A stretch of 12,500 bases of DNA from Chondrilla cf. caribensis (GCA_964020155.1 OZ026553.1:4666509-4679008), one strand, 5' to 3'; counted from the stretch's first letter, positions 1-6,493 are shown. Notes: generated from the sequence alone by a model not told the origin. Numbers and translations are program-made.

Positions 1-18
1 CGCTCTATAACCTCTCAC

Positions 19-251
19 CCGAGACGCTTCTTGGCCTCCTCTGGTGGTAACTCCTCGAACTCCCGAGATTGGTCTTCTCCTAGGAATGCTTCGTGGTCAT
101 ATTCAGTGTCATGAACGCCGTCTTCGTAGTGTTTAGCGTCGGAGAGGTCCTCCTGTTTGAAACTTCTTTCGTCAGACTTCTTGGTCGGTACCGACAGAGA
201 ACTCCACGCAAAGAAACACCCAAGAAACAAGAGCAAACACGGAGTCTTCAT
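19..251 (-). CDS. CALU-like: Calumenin/reticulocalbin-like, exon 1 (signal peptide; gene continues off the left edge)
   Basis: First coding exon of a CREC-family protein, an EF-hand calcium-binding protein of the secretory-pathway lumen. The ATG is at 251-249. Residues 1-20 (MKTPCLLLFLGCFFAWSSLS) form a classic signal peptide. An acidic stretch follows, then YDHEAFLGED and FEELPPEEAKKRLG, which match the calumenin motifs DYDHDAFLG and LTPEESKERLG directly before EF-hand 1. The exon ends at a good donor, CGG|GTGAGA (GT at 18-17), in phase 2. The remaining exons would lie at lower coordinates outside the window. This is not the 5' end of the copy at 8829-10283, which lies upstream of it in transcription order. 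Seen directly: signal peptide, motifs and donor. Family known: ER/Golgi folding and calcium buffering. Calumenin versus reticulocalbin cannot be settled from one exon. Confidence 0.88.
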
Positions 252-700
252 AATTCACCGGCGATGGCTAAGTACACACGTCTGGAACGGCGATTTCCCG
301 AATCTTCTCGACTATCAGTTTTATACTAAATTCGAGGACCACCTGAACAAAAATTACCGGGGTACCCGCTACACGCAGTATATTAAATTATTATTCGCAA
401 TAATATGTGTAGTGAATTATACTAGGTGTGCACTTTGTGCAGAACCTCGCTATGGAAGAAAAGTAGATCTAATCTACATAGACGTATATATATTAACTTA
501 AACAATTGTATTGCAATATTAGGTAACTTCTGAAAGAAAAAAAACAAAAAAAACAGCACTTCCATGTCATGCGCATGCCCTCATGCCATGACGTCATATA
601 TTATGTGCAAAGATGGACGGCATCATGGCCGGCCAATTCTAGGTCCCGAACGACGTTACGGCATACCCTACTTAAGCCGAAAGGAAAGTGGAAAATCGTT
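252..700 (-). promoter_or_regulatory. Upstream region of calumenin exon 1, with a CRE palindrome at 589-596
   Basis: Non-coding DNA immediately 5' of the calumenin start. A perfect CREB/ATF palindrome TGACGTCA sits at 589-596, about 340 bases from the ATG, and a CCAAT-type box lies near 633-637 beside a GGCCGGCC palindrome. ER chaperone genes are often driven by ATF6/XBP1-class factors that bind related cores, so a role is plausible. I see no convincing TATA box and no full ERSE (CCAAT-N9-CCACG). Whether this is promoter, 5' UTR or intron is inference from position. Confidence 0.35.
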
Positions 701-1282
701 ACGCAAAATTTTTAGATAACTTGCTTATTCACGCTCACACCAGCATCGACCAATATCGAATTTCGTTCACGAGCACTTTGAAACTCTCGGCGAAAGAAAG
801 CACAAATGGGAAAAAATCTAGAATTTTTAACCCGGAAACTAATCAAATGAGTGGGCGCCAATTCTGGGCACCCCTATGCGACGGAAACAGATAACCTCTC
901 GGTATAAACCGCTCGGTAACTAGTTCAGACAGAGTCTGAAGAGGCTTGCCTAAGCTCGCCCTGTTAGCAGGGGTCAGTATAGATGCAGAGTAGCTGGCAT
1001 TGAAAAGGTACACGCAGACACTGACTGATGTCTGCAGCATGCTCTATTCAGGCGGTTATGAAAATGCCAGCATATCCATAAGTGCCTGATAGGGTGGCTA
1101 AGTACATGCAGTGTGCTGGGTTCTGCTGCTGTGCAGTAGTTGCAGTAGTAACAACATGTTTATCCCATGTTGCAGCACAGAAATGTCATATAGATCTTCA
1201 TATGCAAGATCTATCTATGGTTTTAAGCCTAGCATTTGCGAGGTTCTAAACTTTGTTCACGACTAGTTATATTTCATATTGC
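701..1282. other. No gene seen; contains a small perfect inverted repeat
   Basis: About 580 bases without a supportable gene. An open frame at 688-894 (+) has no recognisable motif and begins at a non-ATG codon. A perfect 8-bp inverted repeat, TAGATCTT / AAGATCTA, with a 7-base spacer lies at 1191-1213. The stretch ends where repeat element A begins. Confidence 0.5.
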
Positions 1283-1431
1283 GCAAAAAGATGGCCGATT
1301 TCAAAAGGCCGAGAATTAGAAATCCGGCTAGAATTCAAGCGAAACGGCTTCGCCGAACTTTATATCTCCAGCGAAGGTTTTTACAAACCTAAAATAGACG
1401 TCCAAGTATTTTGAGTGCTGGGGAAGGCTTC
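1283..1431 (+). repeat. Repeat element A, copy 0 (truncated block)
   Basis: About 150 bases nearly identical to 3771-3921, 7938-8087 and 11094-11243. It begins near GCAAAAAGATGGCCGATTTC, contains the CGGC-TTC-GCCG mini-hairpin, and ends at GTGCTGGGGAAGGCTTC. Here it is not followed by the SINE but by unrelated sequence starting ATCTCATGC, so this copy is either truncated or independently inserted. No coding capacity is visible; it looks like a small interspersed element. Confidence 0.8.
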
Positions 1432-1482
1432 ATCTCATGCAATCCTTCTGGGTGCTACATTGTTTAGGTCTGGCACACACAA

Positions 1483-1734
1483 ATAGAGATAAATGGATTC
1501 ATTCCTAGATGACAAGACACATTCCCACCACACCAAGTACACTAGCTGGTGAAATAACGGGCTCCACACAAAATGGAGTAAAGCCAACTCTTGCCATTCA
1601 AATATGAGGATCAGAAGTACCCTTGCCCTGAAGGAGAGGTCATTGTCTGTTTCCATTTCTGATTTTTCTGTTGGCTACAAATGAGAATTGGGATAGTAAA
1701 AATGTCAAAAATTGCAAGTTACAAGTAAGTTCGC
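1483..1734. repeat. Left arm of duplicated block I (matches 6254-6494)
   Basis: This stretch matches 6254-6494 with small indels: the ATAAATGGATTCATTC, AAGTACAC, GCCAACTCTTGCCATTC and CCTGAAGGAGAGGTC landmarks occur in the same order. It marks where the homology between blocks I and II begins. It leads straight into the CA-rich minisatellite and contains the doubtful ANKIB1-like exon described separately. Confidence 0.75.
1550..1674 (-). pseudogene. Candidate fourth exon of ANKIB1-like copy 1 (doubtful)
   Basis: On the minus strand a strong acceptor (pyrimidine-rich run ending TTCTCATTTGTAG) precedes position 1674. In phase 0, as the preceding exon requires, the frame begins PTEKSEMETDNDLSFRARV and continues through EWQELALL. 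This is loosely reminiscent of the helical region ahead of the RBR module in ANKIB1 (F-x-A-x-x-LL ... W ... LL ... W), but the match is weak. No donor is visible at the place where the duplicate at 6312 has one. It could be simple intron sequence with a chance acceptor. Confidence 0.25.
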
Positions 1735-2367
1735 CACACACAGTCACTCACAGACTACACACAACACTCTACATACACACACACTCACACAACACTCTAC
1801 ACACTCACACACAACACTCACAGCACACTACACACAACACTACATACACACACACACAGCACTCTACATACATACACACTCACACACAGCACTCTACACA
1901 CTCACACACAGGACTCACAGCACACTACACACAACCTCATACACAGCACTCTACACACTTACACACAACACTCACAGCACACTACACACAACACTCTACA
2001 TACACACACACTACACACAACACTCTACATACGTATATACATACACTCACACACAGCACTCTACACACTCACACACACACTCACAGCACACTACACACAA
2101 CATTCTACACACTCATACACAACACTCTACTTACACACACACTCACACACAGCACTCTACATACATACACACTCACACACAGCACTTTACACTCTCACAC
2201 TACACTCACAGCACACTACACACAACCTCACACACAGCACTCTACACACTCACACACAGTCACTCACAGCACACTACACTCACACAGCACTACACATTCA
2301 CACACAGCACTCTACACACTCACACACAGTCACTCACAGCACACTACACACAGCACTCTACACATTC
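1735..2367. repeat. CA-rich minisatellite, array 1
   Basis: A tandem array built from recurring words CACTCTACA, CACACTCACA, CAGCACACTACACACAAC and ACATACACAC in nested, variable order. It is stop-free in several frames, giving long Thr/His-rich spurious ORFs. On the minus strand, the sense strand of the flanking ANKIB1-like exons, nearly every unit carries GTGAGT. The array fills almost the whole intron after the exon at 2377-2499. Related arrays are at 6494-6858 and 10287-10632. Confidence 0.92.
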
Positions 2368-2376
2368 ACTCACTAC

Positions 2377-2499
2377 AAACACCATCTTGGGCTCCAGTAG
2401 TTTTACTATCACAAATTGACCAGAATCTGATGCCAAATCACATGAAGTCTTTCCGAAAGTGTTCTTCCTCAACAATGGAGACCCATAAGCCAAGAGAAG
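2377..2499 (-). pseudogene. ANKIB1-like: ANKIB1-like copy 1, exon 3 (ankyrin repeat, frame intact)
   Basis: Acceptor ACACCCAG precedes 2499. The exon reads, in phase 0, LLLAYGSPLLRKNTFGKTSC, then CDLASDSG, and ends EPKMVF. ANKIB1 has the same layout: an ankyrin repeat (LLVKHGGDLFAENENKDTPC) followed by a short helix and QMVF. The donor is either GTAGTG directly after MVF or, three bases on, the better GTGAGT at 2373-2368. The exon itself is intact, but the copy is broken in exon 1, so I class it as pseudogene. The known family role is a RING-between-RING ubiquitin ligase; only the ankyrin part is in this window. Confidence 0.75.
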
Positions 2500-2874
2500 C
2501 TGGGTGTTGGCGTTAGAAGAGAGGATAATAAGCACATGTGCATGGTGCATACAGAATCTCTAGATACGTATATGTATGCATGTACATGTACGTAGGTACA
2601 TATGTAGGTATACACAATATACATACATACAAAGCACACCACATACGCACCGATGTACAGTTGAACCTCCTTAACGCGATACTCTATGGACAATTCCACA
2701 ATTCCATGCTAAAAGCATTTCCTGTTGACATTACTTAGATAATGCACGTGTACATCAGCTGAAAATGTAGAGACTTAACAATAATCTTATGCTGTAGAGA
2801 TGTTGTGTTAATAAGGTTTGACTGCACATACATTACATACATTCATACATACGTTGGTACAGGTACACACTTAC
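2500..2874. other. Intron 2 of ANKIB1-like copy 1
   Basis: About 375 bases between the two ankyrin exons, rich in short palindromic words such as TACGTA and CATGTACATG. It is duplicated at 6987-7373 with scattered substitutions and small indels. No gene is seen. Confidence 0.7.
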
Positions 2875-2931
2875 TTCAACACATCCAAGTAGACCAGACT
2901 GAGCAGCCAGATGTAATGGTGTATTCTCATC
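2875..2931 (-). pseudogene. ANKIB1-like: ANKIB1-like copy 1, exon 2 (19-residue ankyrin exon)
   Basis: A 57-base, phase 0-0 exon flanked by acceptor GCTGTGTAG and donor GTAAGT. It encodes [19 protein letters not shown], a textbook ankyrin helix pair. It joins in frame to LLLAYGSP of exon 3 to give GCVELLLAYGSP, as in the ANKIB1 segment NTPLHYAAASGMKACVELLV. The precise join is strong evidence that this was once a working gene. The duplicate at 7374-7430 differs by V to A near the end. Confidence 0.82.
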
Positions 2932-2953
2932 CTACACAGCATTGAAACGTGTG

Positions 2954-2979
2954 AACACACACACACACAACACACACTT

Positions 2980-3025
<46 letters not shown>

Positions 3026-3052
3026 CATAGACCCTTAATAGTAAGGGTCTAT

Positions 3053-3088
<36 letters not shown>

Positions 3089-3189
3089 ACACACACACAC
3101 ACAAACAAACACGCGCACACACACACGCACACACACAAACAAACACACACACACACACACCACCACCACCACCACCACCACCACCACAC
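2954..3189. repeat. CA and CAC microsatellites with an embedded hairpin, intron 1 of copy 1
   Basis: (CA)n runs at 2954-3026 and 3053-3160 are separated by a perfect 11-bp inverted repeat, ATAGACCCTTA / TAAGGGTCTAT with a 4-base loop, at 3027-3052. A (CAC)n tract then runs to 3188. On the minus strand the tract begins directly at the exon 1 donor, so the intron is almost entirely microsatellite. Confidence 0.95.
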
Positions 3190-3679
3190 CTTGTCCAACA
3201 GACACACAGACGGATGATAAACATAACTCTTGTCCATTCCATTTCTCCTCTCGAAGTCCGAACCATTGATAAACGGTAGTTGATATTCTTTCTTCACAGG
3301 TTGGTCTAAGAGCATTTGGAGGAGTTCCTTTCTCTTTTTGTCTGTTCTCTGACTCGAACGAGAAGAAGCACACGCTACATGAAAGGCTGTCTGACCATTG
3401 GCGTTAGTTACGAAAGGGTCACCCCCAAATCGAAGGCATTCGTTCAGGAAAAGTTTGTGCTCGAACCTGACAGCGTATATCAGAAGCATGTCGTTGGAAG
3501 GACTGGGTCCCATGTGTTTATCAGTTAGGATTAAAGTTCTTCTGGAAGTGGGCTGACATATCGGATTCCGAAGACTGCATTTTCCGAAGGATCTCTTCTT
3601 CTCCAGGTAATTTCCATTTGGATTCCTTCTTACTGTCATCTTTCCGTTCTTCTTCGGTTAGTAAAAACTGAAAGAACTT
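3190..3679 (-). pseudogene. ANKIB1-like: ANKIB1-like copy 1, exon 1 (start lost, frameshifted; only copy with the full ankyrin segment)
   Basis: Best-preserved ankyrin region of the three copies: LLIYAVRFEHK, then NECLRFGGDPFVTNANGQTA, FHVACASS and KELLQMLLDQP, ending LLDK at donor AAG|GTGTGG. It corresponds to the N-terminal ankyrin repeats of ANKIB1 (NTPLHYAARHG ... NETSMHLLC ... CLQMILK). Two lesions break it. A 4-base insertion (CAGT) near 3522-3525, absent from the other copies, brings TGA into frame just ahead of the HMGPSPSND motif. At the 5' end, about 40 bases holding the MGAVETKFF start seen in copy 2 are missing after GAACTT (3674-3679). It keeps 62 residues that copies 2 and 3 have lost. 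Confidence 0.78.
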
Positions 3680-3770
3680 GAGATTTGTCACGAGTCTTTA
3701 GGTAACATAATGTTATAATGTGTTCTTACACGTTACTGAAACAGTGAATTTATATTATATTTTATATTGG

Positions 3771-3921
3771 GCCAAAAAGATGGCCGATTTCAAAAGGCCG
3801 AGAATTAGAAAATCGGCTAGAATTCAAGTGAAACGGCTTCGCCGAACTTTATATCTCCAGCGAAGGTTTGTCCAAACCTAAAGTAGACGTCCAAGTATTT
3901 TTGAGTGCTGGGGAAGGCTTC
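3771..3921 (+). repeat. Repeat element A, copy 1
   Basis: Near-identical to the copies at 1283, 7938 and 11094. It lies about 90 bases upstream (in gene orientation) of the broken ANKIB1-like exon 1 and leads into the SINE-containing segment. The spacer at 3690-3770 (AGTCTTTAGGTAACATAATG onward) is also shared by the three ANKIB1-like blocks. Confidence 0.88.
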
Positions 3922-4005
3922 TGCGACTCCACTTTTATCATTTTTTATCAAATTGTACACTTAGGGCAACTATAAATAGCGCAGATACTAATAATAAAAT
4001 AGATA

Positions 4006-4310
4006 GGTCACGGTAGCCGGTTGGTCAGGTGACACGACTCTAGGCTCCAGGTCGCGGGTTCGAAACTCCAAAAGGACGGTTTTTTTCTCTGAAAAAAAAA
4101 GAGCTCACTTCCTGGTGGTCAGTCGCAATACTCTCTACAAAGAACCGTAGGGGGGAGCTTTGGGACTCGCGGCTGACCTCCCAGCTAGAATAGTGTCTTC
4201 TGCATTCGCGGAATGACCAAGTACACAGTACCTGTGGAAAGTCCCTATAAAGCCGACCATGGGTTTGTTCGACCCCGAGTGGGTGACCTTTTTTATTTTT
4301 TTTTTTTCAA
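4006..4310 (+). mobile_element. tRNA-derived SINE, copy 1
   Basis: The head is tRNA-like: an A-box-like segment TAGCCGGTTGGTCAGG at 4014-4029 and a near-perfect B box GGGTTCGAAACTCC at 4056-4069, spaced as in a tRNA and followed by a T-run and an A-run. The body runs through CCGTAGGGGGGAGCTTTGGG to a second TGTTCGACCCC motif, and ends in a T-rich tail near 4288-4308. Copies are at 8172 and 11337. Pol III-driven retroposition is the known mode for this class; the boundaries are judged by eye and no target-site duplication was confirmed. Confidence 0.72.
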
Positions 4311-4459
4311 CTCGCAAACAAGGCCATAAACCACCCATAACCATCATTACAATGTACTGTATGTTGTATGCATCATTATACAATCACTACGTGTACCACA
4401 CAAATGGGCAGCATTATGGGGAACATATGTACGACAATGCAGGAATGATTGACAACAAT
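4311..4459. other. Repeat-block spacer, no gene
   Basis: Spacer beginning GCCATAAACCACCCATAACC after a short local insertion. It is shared in part with 8476-8580 and 12141-12240. It then diverges into AACATATGTACGACAATG, which leads into element B as at 11680-11780. No coding signal is seen. Confidence 0.6.
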
Positions 4460-4710
4460 ATTATGTATAGACTAGTGGTAGCTACTAATAAGTGATTATT
4501 ATCGCTGATTGGGTACTCTAAAATTAATTTTAGGGGTTGCTTGAAAAAGATGCCCTATTTTGAAATTCCAAGAATTAGAAATTGGTCTGGAATTCGGGCA
4601 TAACGGGTATGCCAAACGTAATAACCTTGAAGCCCAAAAAGAGATGCCTAAGTAGTTCCAGTGTGTGTGTGGGGGGGGATACTTGTTGGTTTGGAGAGTT
4701 TGGTGTAATA
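4460..4710 (+). repeat. Repeat element B, copy 1 (distant relative of element A)
   Basis: It matches 11778-12046 closely. Its core, GAAAAAGATGCCCTATTTTG, then CCAAGAATTAGAAATTGG and GGAATTCGGGCATAACGGG, aligns along its length with element A (AAAAAGATGGCCGATTTC, CCGAGAATTAGAAATTCGG, AGAATTCAAGCGAAACGG). It is therefore an older or separate subfamily of the same repeat. It ends in a short GT/G-rich run and GGTTTGGAGAGTTTGGTG. Confidence 0.75.
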
Positions 4711-4891
4711 GGATCAGACTTTGACCCACGTAACTACCTTTCAATGCACAAAAAATAATTAAACAAAGCACTAATACACATAATTTGAAGTTGCATGCAT
4801 CGATCAGCATAAATTTCAAAAAATCATTTTAACACACTCACAAAATTAATATATACATACGTCTAAAATAGAGATATTCGTAATAGTAATT
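4711..4891. other. AT-rich 3' flank of the NBR1-like fragment
   Basis: About 180 bases of AT-rich DNA downstream, in gene orientation, of the NBR1-like terminal exon. No gene, no canonical AATAAA on the minus strand, and no similarity to the other blocks was noticed. It is probably 3' UTR or intergenic. Confidence 0.45.
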
Positions 4892-5359
4892 TTAATATGC
4901 AGTGTGTGTGTGTGTTTGGGTGTGGGTGCTAATATAAACTATGAAACATTTCATTATTATTGTGGGTAGGTAGGTAGGTGAATTACACACAGCAAGTTCA
5001 ACTCGGCGGTCGAGGAGGTCATTCACAACAGCTCTTATGTGGTTGTTGTGCTTCTTCAACAGCTCCTCGTTCAGGTGGCAATTTGGGAATCCCATGCTCA
5101 CCAACCTATCCACGAGGTTAGTGGGTTCTTTAGGAGGTGCCCACTTTGCCTGTGGAGGTGTGTACTTCTTTGGAAGCTTGAAAGCAGGCATGGTAGAAGT
5201 GTTATCACAACTGTCTCCTTCACATTGGATACCTTCCTGTGTGTTCTCTACTGTAGACTCTTGTTCGAGCTCTGGAGTATATTTGTTGGAGTCTCCAACC
5301 TGCTGAACGACTTCAACTGAGTCAGGTATATTTTGGCCAACCAAATCTGTACAGGCATC
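4892..5359 (-). CDS. NBR1-like: NBR1-like autophagy receptor, C-terminal UBA exon
   Basis: Acceptor GTCCGTAG precedes 5359 and the frame is phase 0, continuous with the exon ending at 5478. It starts DACTDLVGQNIPDS. Proline/lysine-rich linker FKLPKKYTPPQAKWAPP leads to a UBA domain: LVDRLVSMGF, then LNEELLKKHNNHIRAVVNDL and LLDRR. It closely matches the NBR1 UBA (LFEMGF, LNLRLLKKHNYNILQVVTEL), including the MGF loop. NBR1 UBA binds ubiquitin on autophagy cargo. After ...ELAVCN the frame runs on through a low-complexity Thr/His tail encoded by CA repeats and stops at 4894-4892; the natural end may be earlier, through an unseen splice. The PB1, ZZ and FW parts are absent from the window. Confidence 0.8.
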   Translation of the reverse strand, partial: DACTDLVGQNIPDSVEVVQQVGDSNKYTPELEQESTVENTQEGIQCEGDSCDNTSTMPAFKLPKKYTPPQAKWAPPKEPTNLVDRLVSMGFPNCHLNEELLKKHNNHIRAVVNDLLDRRVELAVCNSPTYLPTIIMKCFIVYISTHTQTHTHTAY

Positions 5360-5477
5360 CTACGGACAAACAAGATGGATGAATATAACATCTGGAGAAC
5401 ATACAGTGAGGCAGACACACACAGACAAGTGCTGTAACACACAGCAGCAGCAAATATGTACATACATACATACATAC

Positions 5478-5991
5478 CTGAAAGTCCTCATCTGATCCAC
5501 CTTCAACAGGGGTGTTGAGGTCATTCTATCCACAAATATTCTGGTTGTTATCAACAGGTTGAAGCGTAATGTCCCCAGCTGGGGAGTCCTGTGGGCGGTG
5601 GTGGACGTGGATGTCCTTGACAAAGTTGGTGAACGTATTAACCAGACCAGTGGCTATGGTGAGAGGCTCCTTGATGGTGGCCTCACCGAGGGTCTTCCTA
5701 TGAAACCTGAAGTTGCAGGCATCCCTCCTGGCCTGCTTTGGTGTGGCATTTGGCGAAACACATGGGCTGGTGTTGTCCGGATTAGGTCCTAGTTGAGGAA
5801 TAGGCTGGGGTGGTCCGCCTGGCGAGGACAGCACCTCCCAGTCCGGTAGTCCCCCAATGCTGTCTTCTCCACAAATAGTGTTATTCCTGTCGTTGGTCCT
5901 GTCCTCGACAGCGTTCTACTGAGTCTGTCCAGCAGCAGCGAGGGGAGCATTCGGATCAAAGCACGGTGGAATGACTATAACAAATTCATCA
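5478..5991 (-). pseudogene. NBR1-like: NBR1-like LIR exon, interrupted by two in-frame TAG codons
   Basis: The acceptor at 5993-5992 (GATTCCAG) opens a 514-base exon, entered in phase 2 and left in phase 0 at donor CAG|GTATGT. It starts DEFVIVIPPCFDPNAPLAA, matching the human NBR1 LIR region EDYIIILPECFDTSRPL. The core F-V-I-V fits [FWY]-x-x-[LIV], so it would bind ATG8/LC3 proteins. The same frame continues to PDWEVLSSPGG, a second possible LIR, and ends GGSDEDFQ, but TAG occurs at 5918-5916 and 5528-5526. Open frame on both sides and correct phasing at each end say these are real interruptions of one exon. A 60-base GT-AG segment (5919-5860) could remove the first, with poor intron signals; nothing similar rescues the second. 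Upstream NBR1 exons are not found, so I call it a decayed 3' fragment. Confidence 0.7.
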
Positions 5992-6253
5992 CTGGAATCA
6001 GTAAACAACAACAACAACAACAGATTTTACATGATGGCTGTGCACATAAGAGGGTACGTACATAGGGTACAAGCACCACAAACTCATTTCTTCTAACACA
6101 CACTCTCCAATTGGTACACTGATGCATGTATGTATGCTGTGCTCTTCAGTATGTATATACGTACGTGCGTACACAGAGTACCCAGAGCTATGACAATGTA
6201 TACATGTGTGCAGCTCACACAAATATCTCACCCTCCTCATCCACCAACAAACA
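5992..6253. other. Upstream intron of the NBR1-like fragment; CAA repeat
   Basis: Holds a (CAA)n tract at 6003-6022, which on the sense strand supplies a (TTG)n stretch before the acceptor. A palindrome-rich stretch with TATATACGTACG follows near 6153-6170. No NBR1 exon was recognised before duplicated block II starts near 6254. Confidence 0.5.
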
Positions 6254-6311
6254 AACAGAGATAAATGGATTCATTCAACAAGACACATTCACACAACACC
6301 AAGTACACTAC

Positions 6312-6436
6312 CCGGTAGTACAACGGTCTCCACACAAAAGCAAAGCCAACTCTTGCCATTCAAATATGAGGATCAGACGTACCCTTGCCCTGAAGGAGAG
6401 GTCATTGTCTGTTTTCATTTCTGATTTTTCTGTTGG
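6312..6436 (-). pseudogene. Candidate fourth exon of ANKIB1-like copy 2 (doubtful)
   Basis: Duplicate of the candidate at 1550-1674. The acceptor CTCATTTGTAG precedes 6436. The phase-0 frame reads PTEKSEMKTDNDLSFRARV and ends CTTG at a possible donor GG|GTAGTG (6311-6310), leaving phase 2. It differs from copy 1 by several substitutions and a small deletion near its end. Homology to a known protein is weak; it may be non-coding. Confidence 0.25.
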
Positions 6437-6493
6437 CTACAAATGAGAATTGGGATAGTAAAAATGTCATAAATCGCAAGTTACAAGTACGTT

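Noticed and set aside
845..875. Minus-strand TTGGCGCCCAC resembling a retroviral-type primer binding site
   Set aside because: Only about eight bases match, there is no LTR pair, polypurine tract or gag/pol coding nearby.
688..894. 68-codon open frame on the plus strand
   Set aside because: Non-ATG start, no recognisable motif, no splice context and no duplicate; length is within chance.
1735..2367. Possible CRISPR array
   Set aside because: Units vary in length and order, there are no unique spacers of constant size, and the setting is an animal intron.
1671..2516. Long Thr/His/Ser-rich open frames over the minisatellites (also 6433-6888 and 10273-10788)
   Set aside because: They arise because CA-rich repeats contain almost no stop codons; several frames are open at once, starts are non-ATG or arbitrary, and no domain is present.
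4006..4075. Possible genuine tRNA gene
   Set aside because: The A and B boxes are good, but the T stem and acceptor stem do not pair properly and the unit continues into a repeat body present three times; it is a SINE head.
5037..5320. Plus-strand open frames across the UBA exon
   Set aside because: They are antisense shadows of the clearly recognisable UBA-coding strand.
5526..5918. Alternative genetic code with TAG read as glutamine
   Set aside because: Both interruptions are TAG, but animal nuclear genomes use the standard code, and the neighbouring ANKIB1-like copies show ordinary decay, so nonsense mutation or splicing is simpler.
6206..6424. Plus-strand frame with YPCPEGEV, shared by both duplicates
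   Set aside because: It is short, ends at once, has no domain, and the flanking splice signals are on the minus strand.
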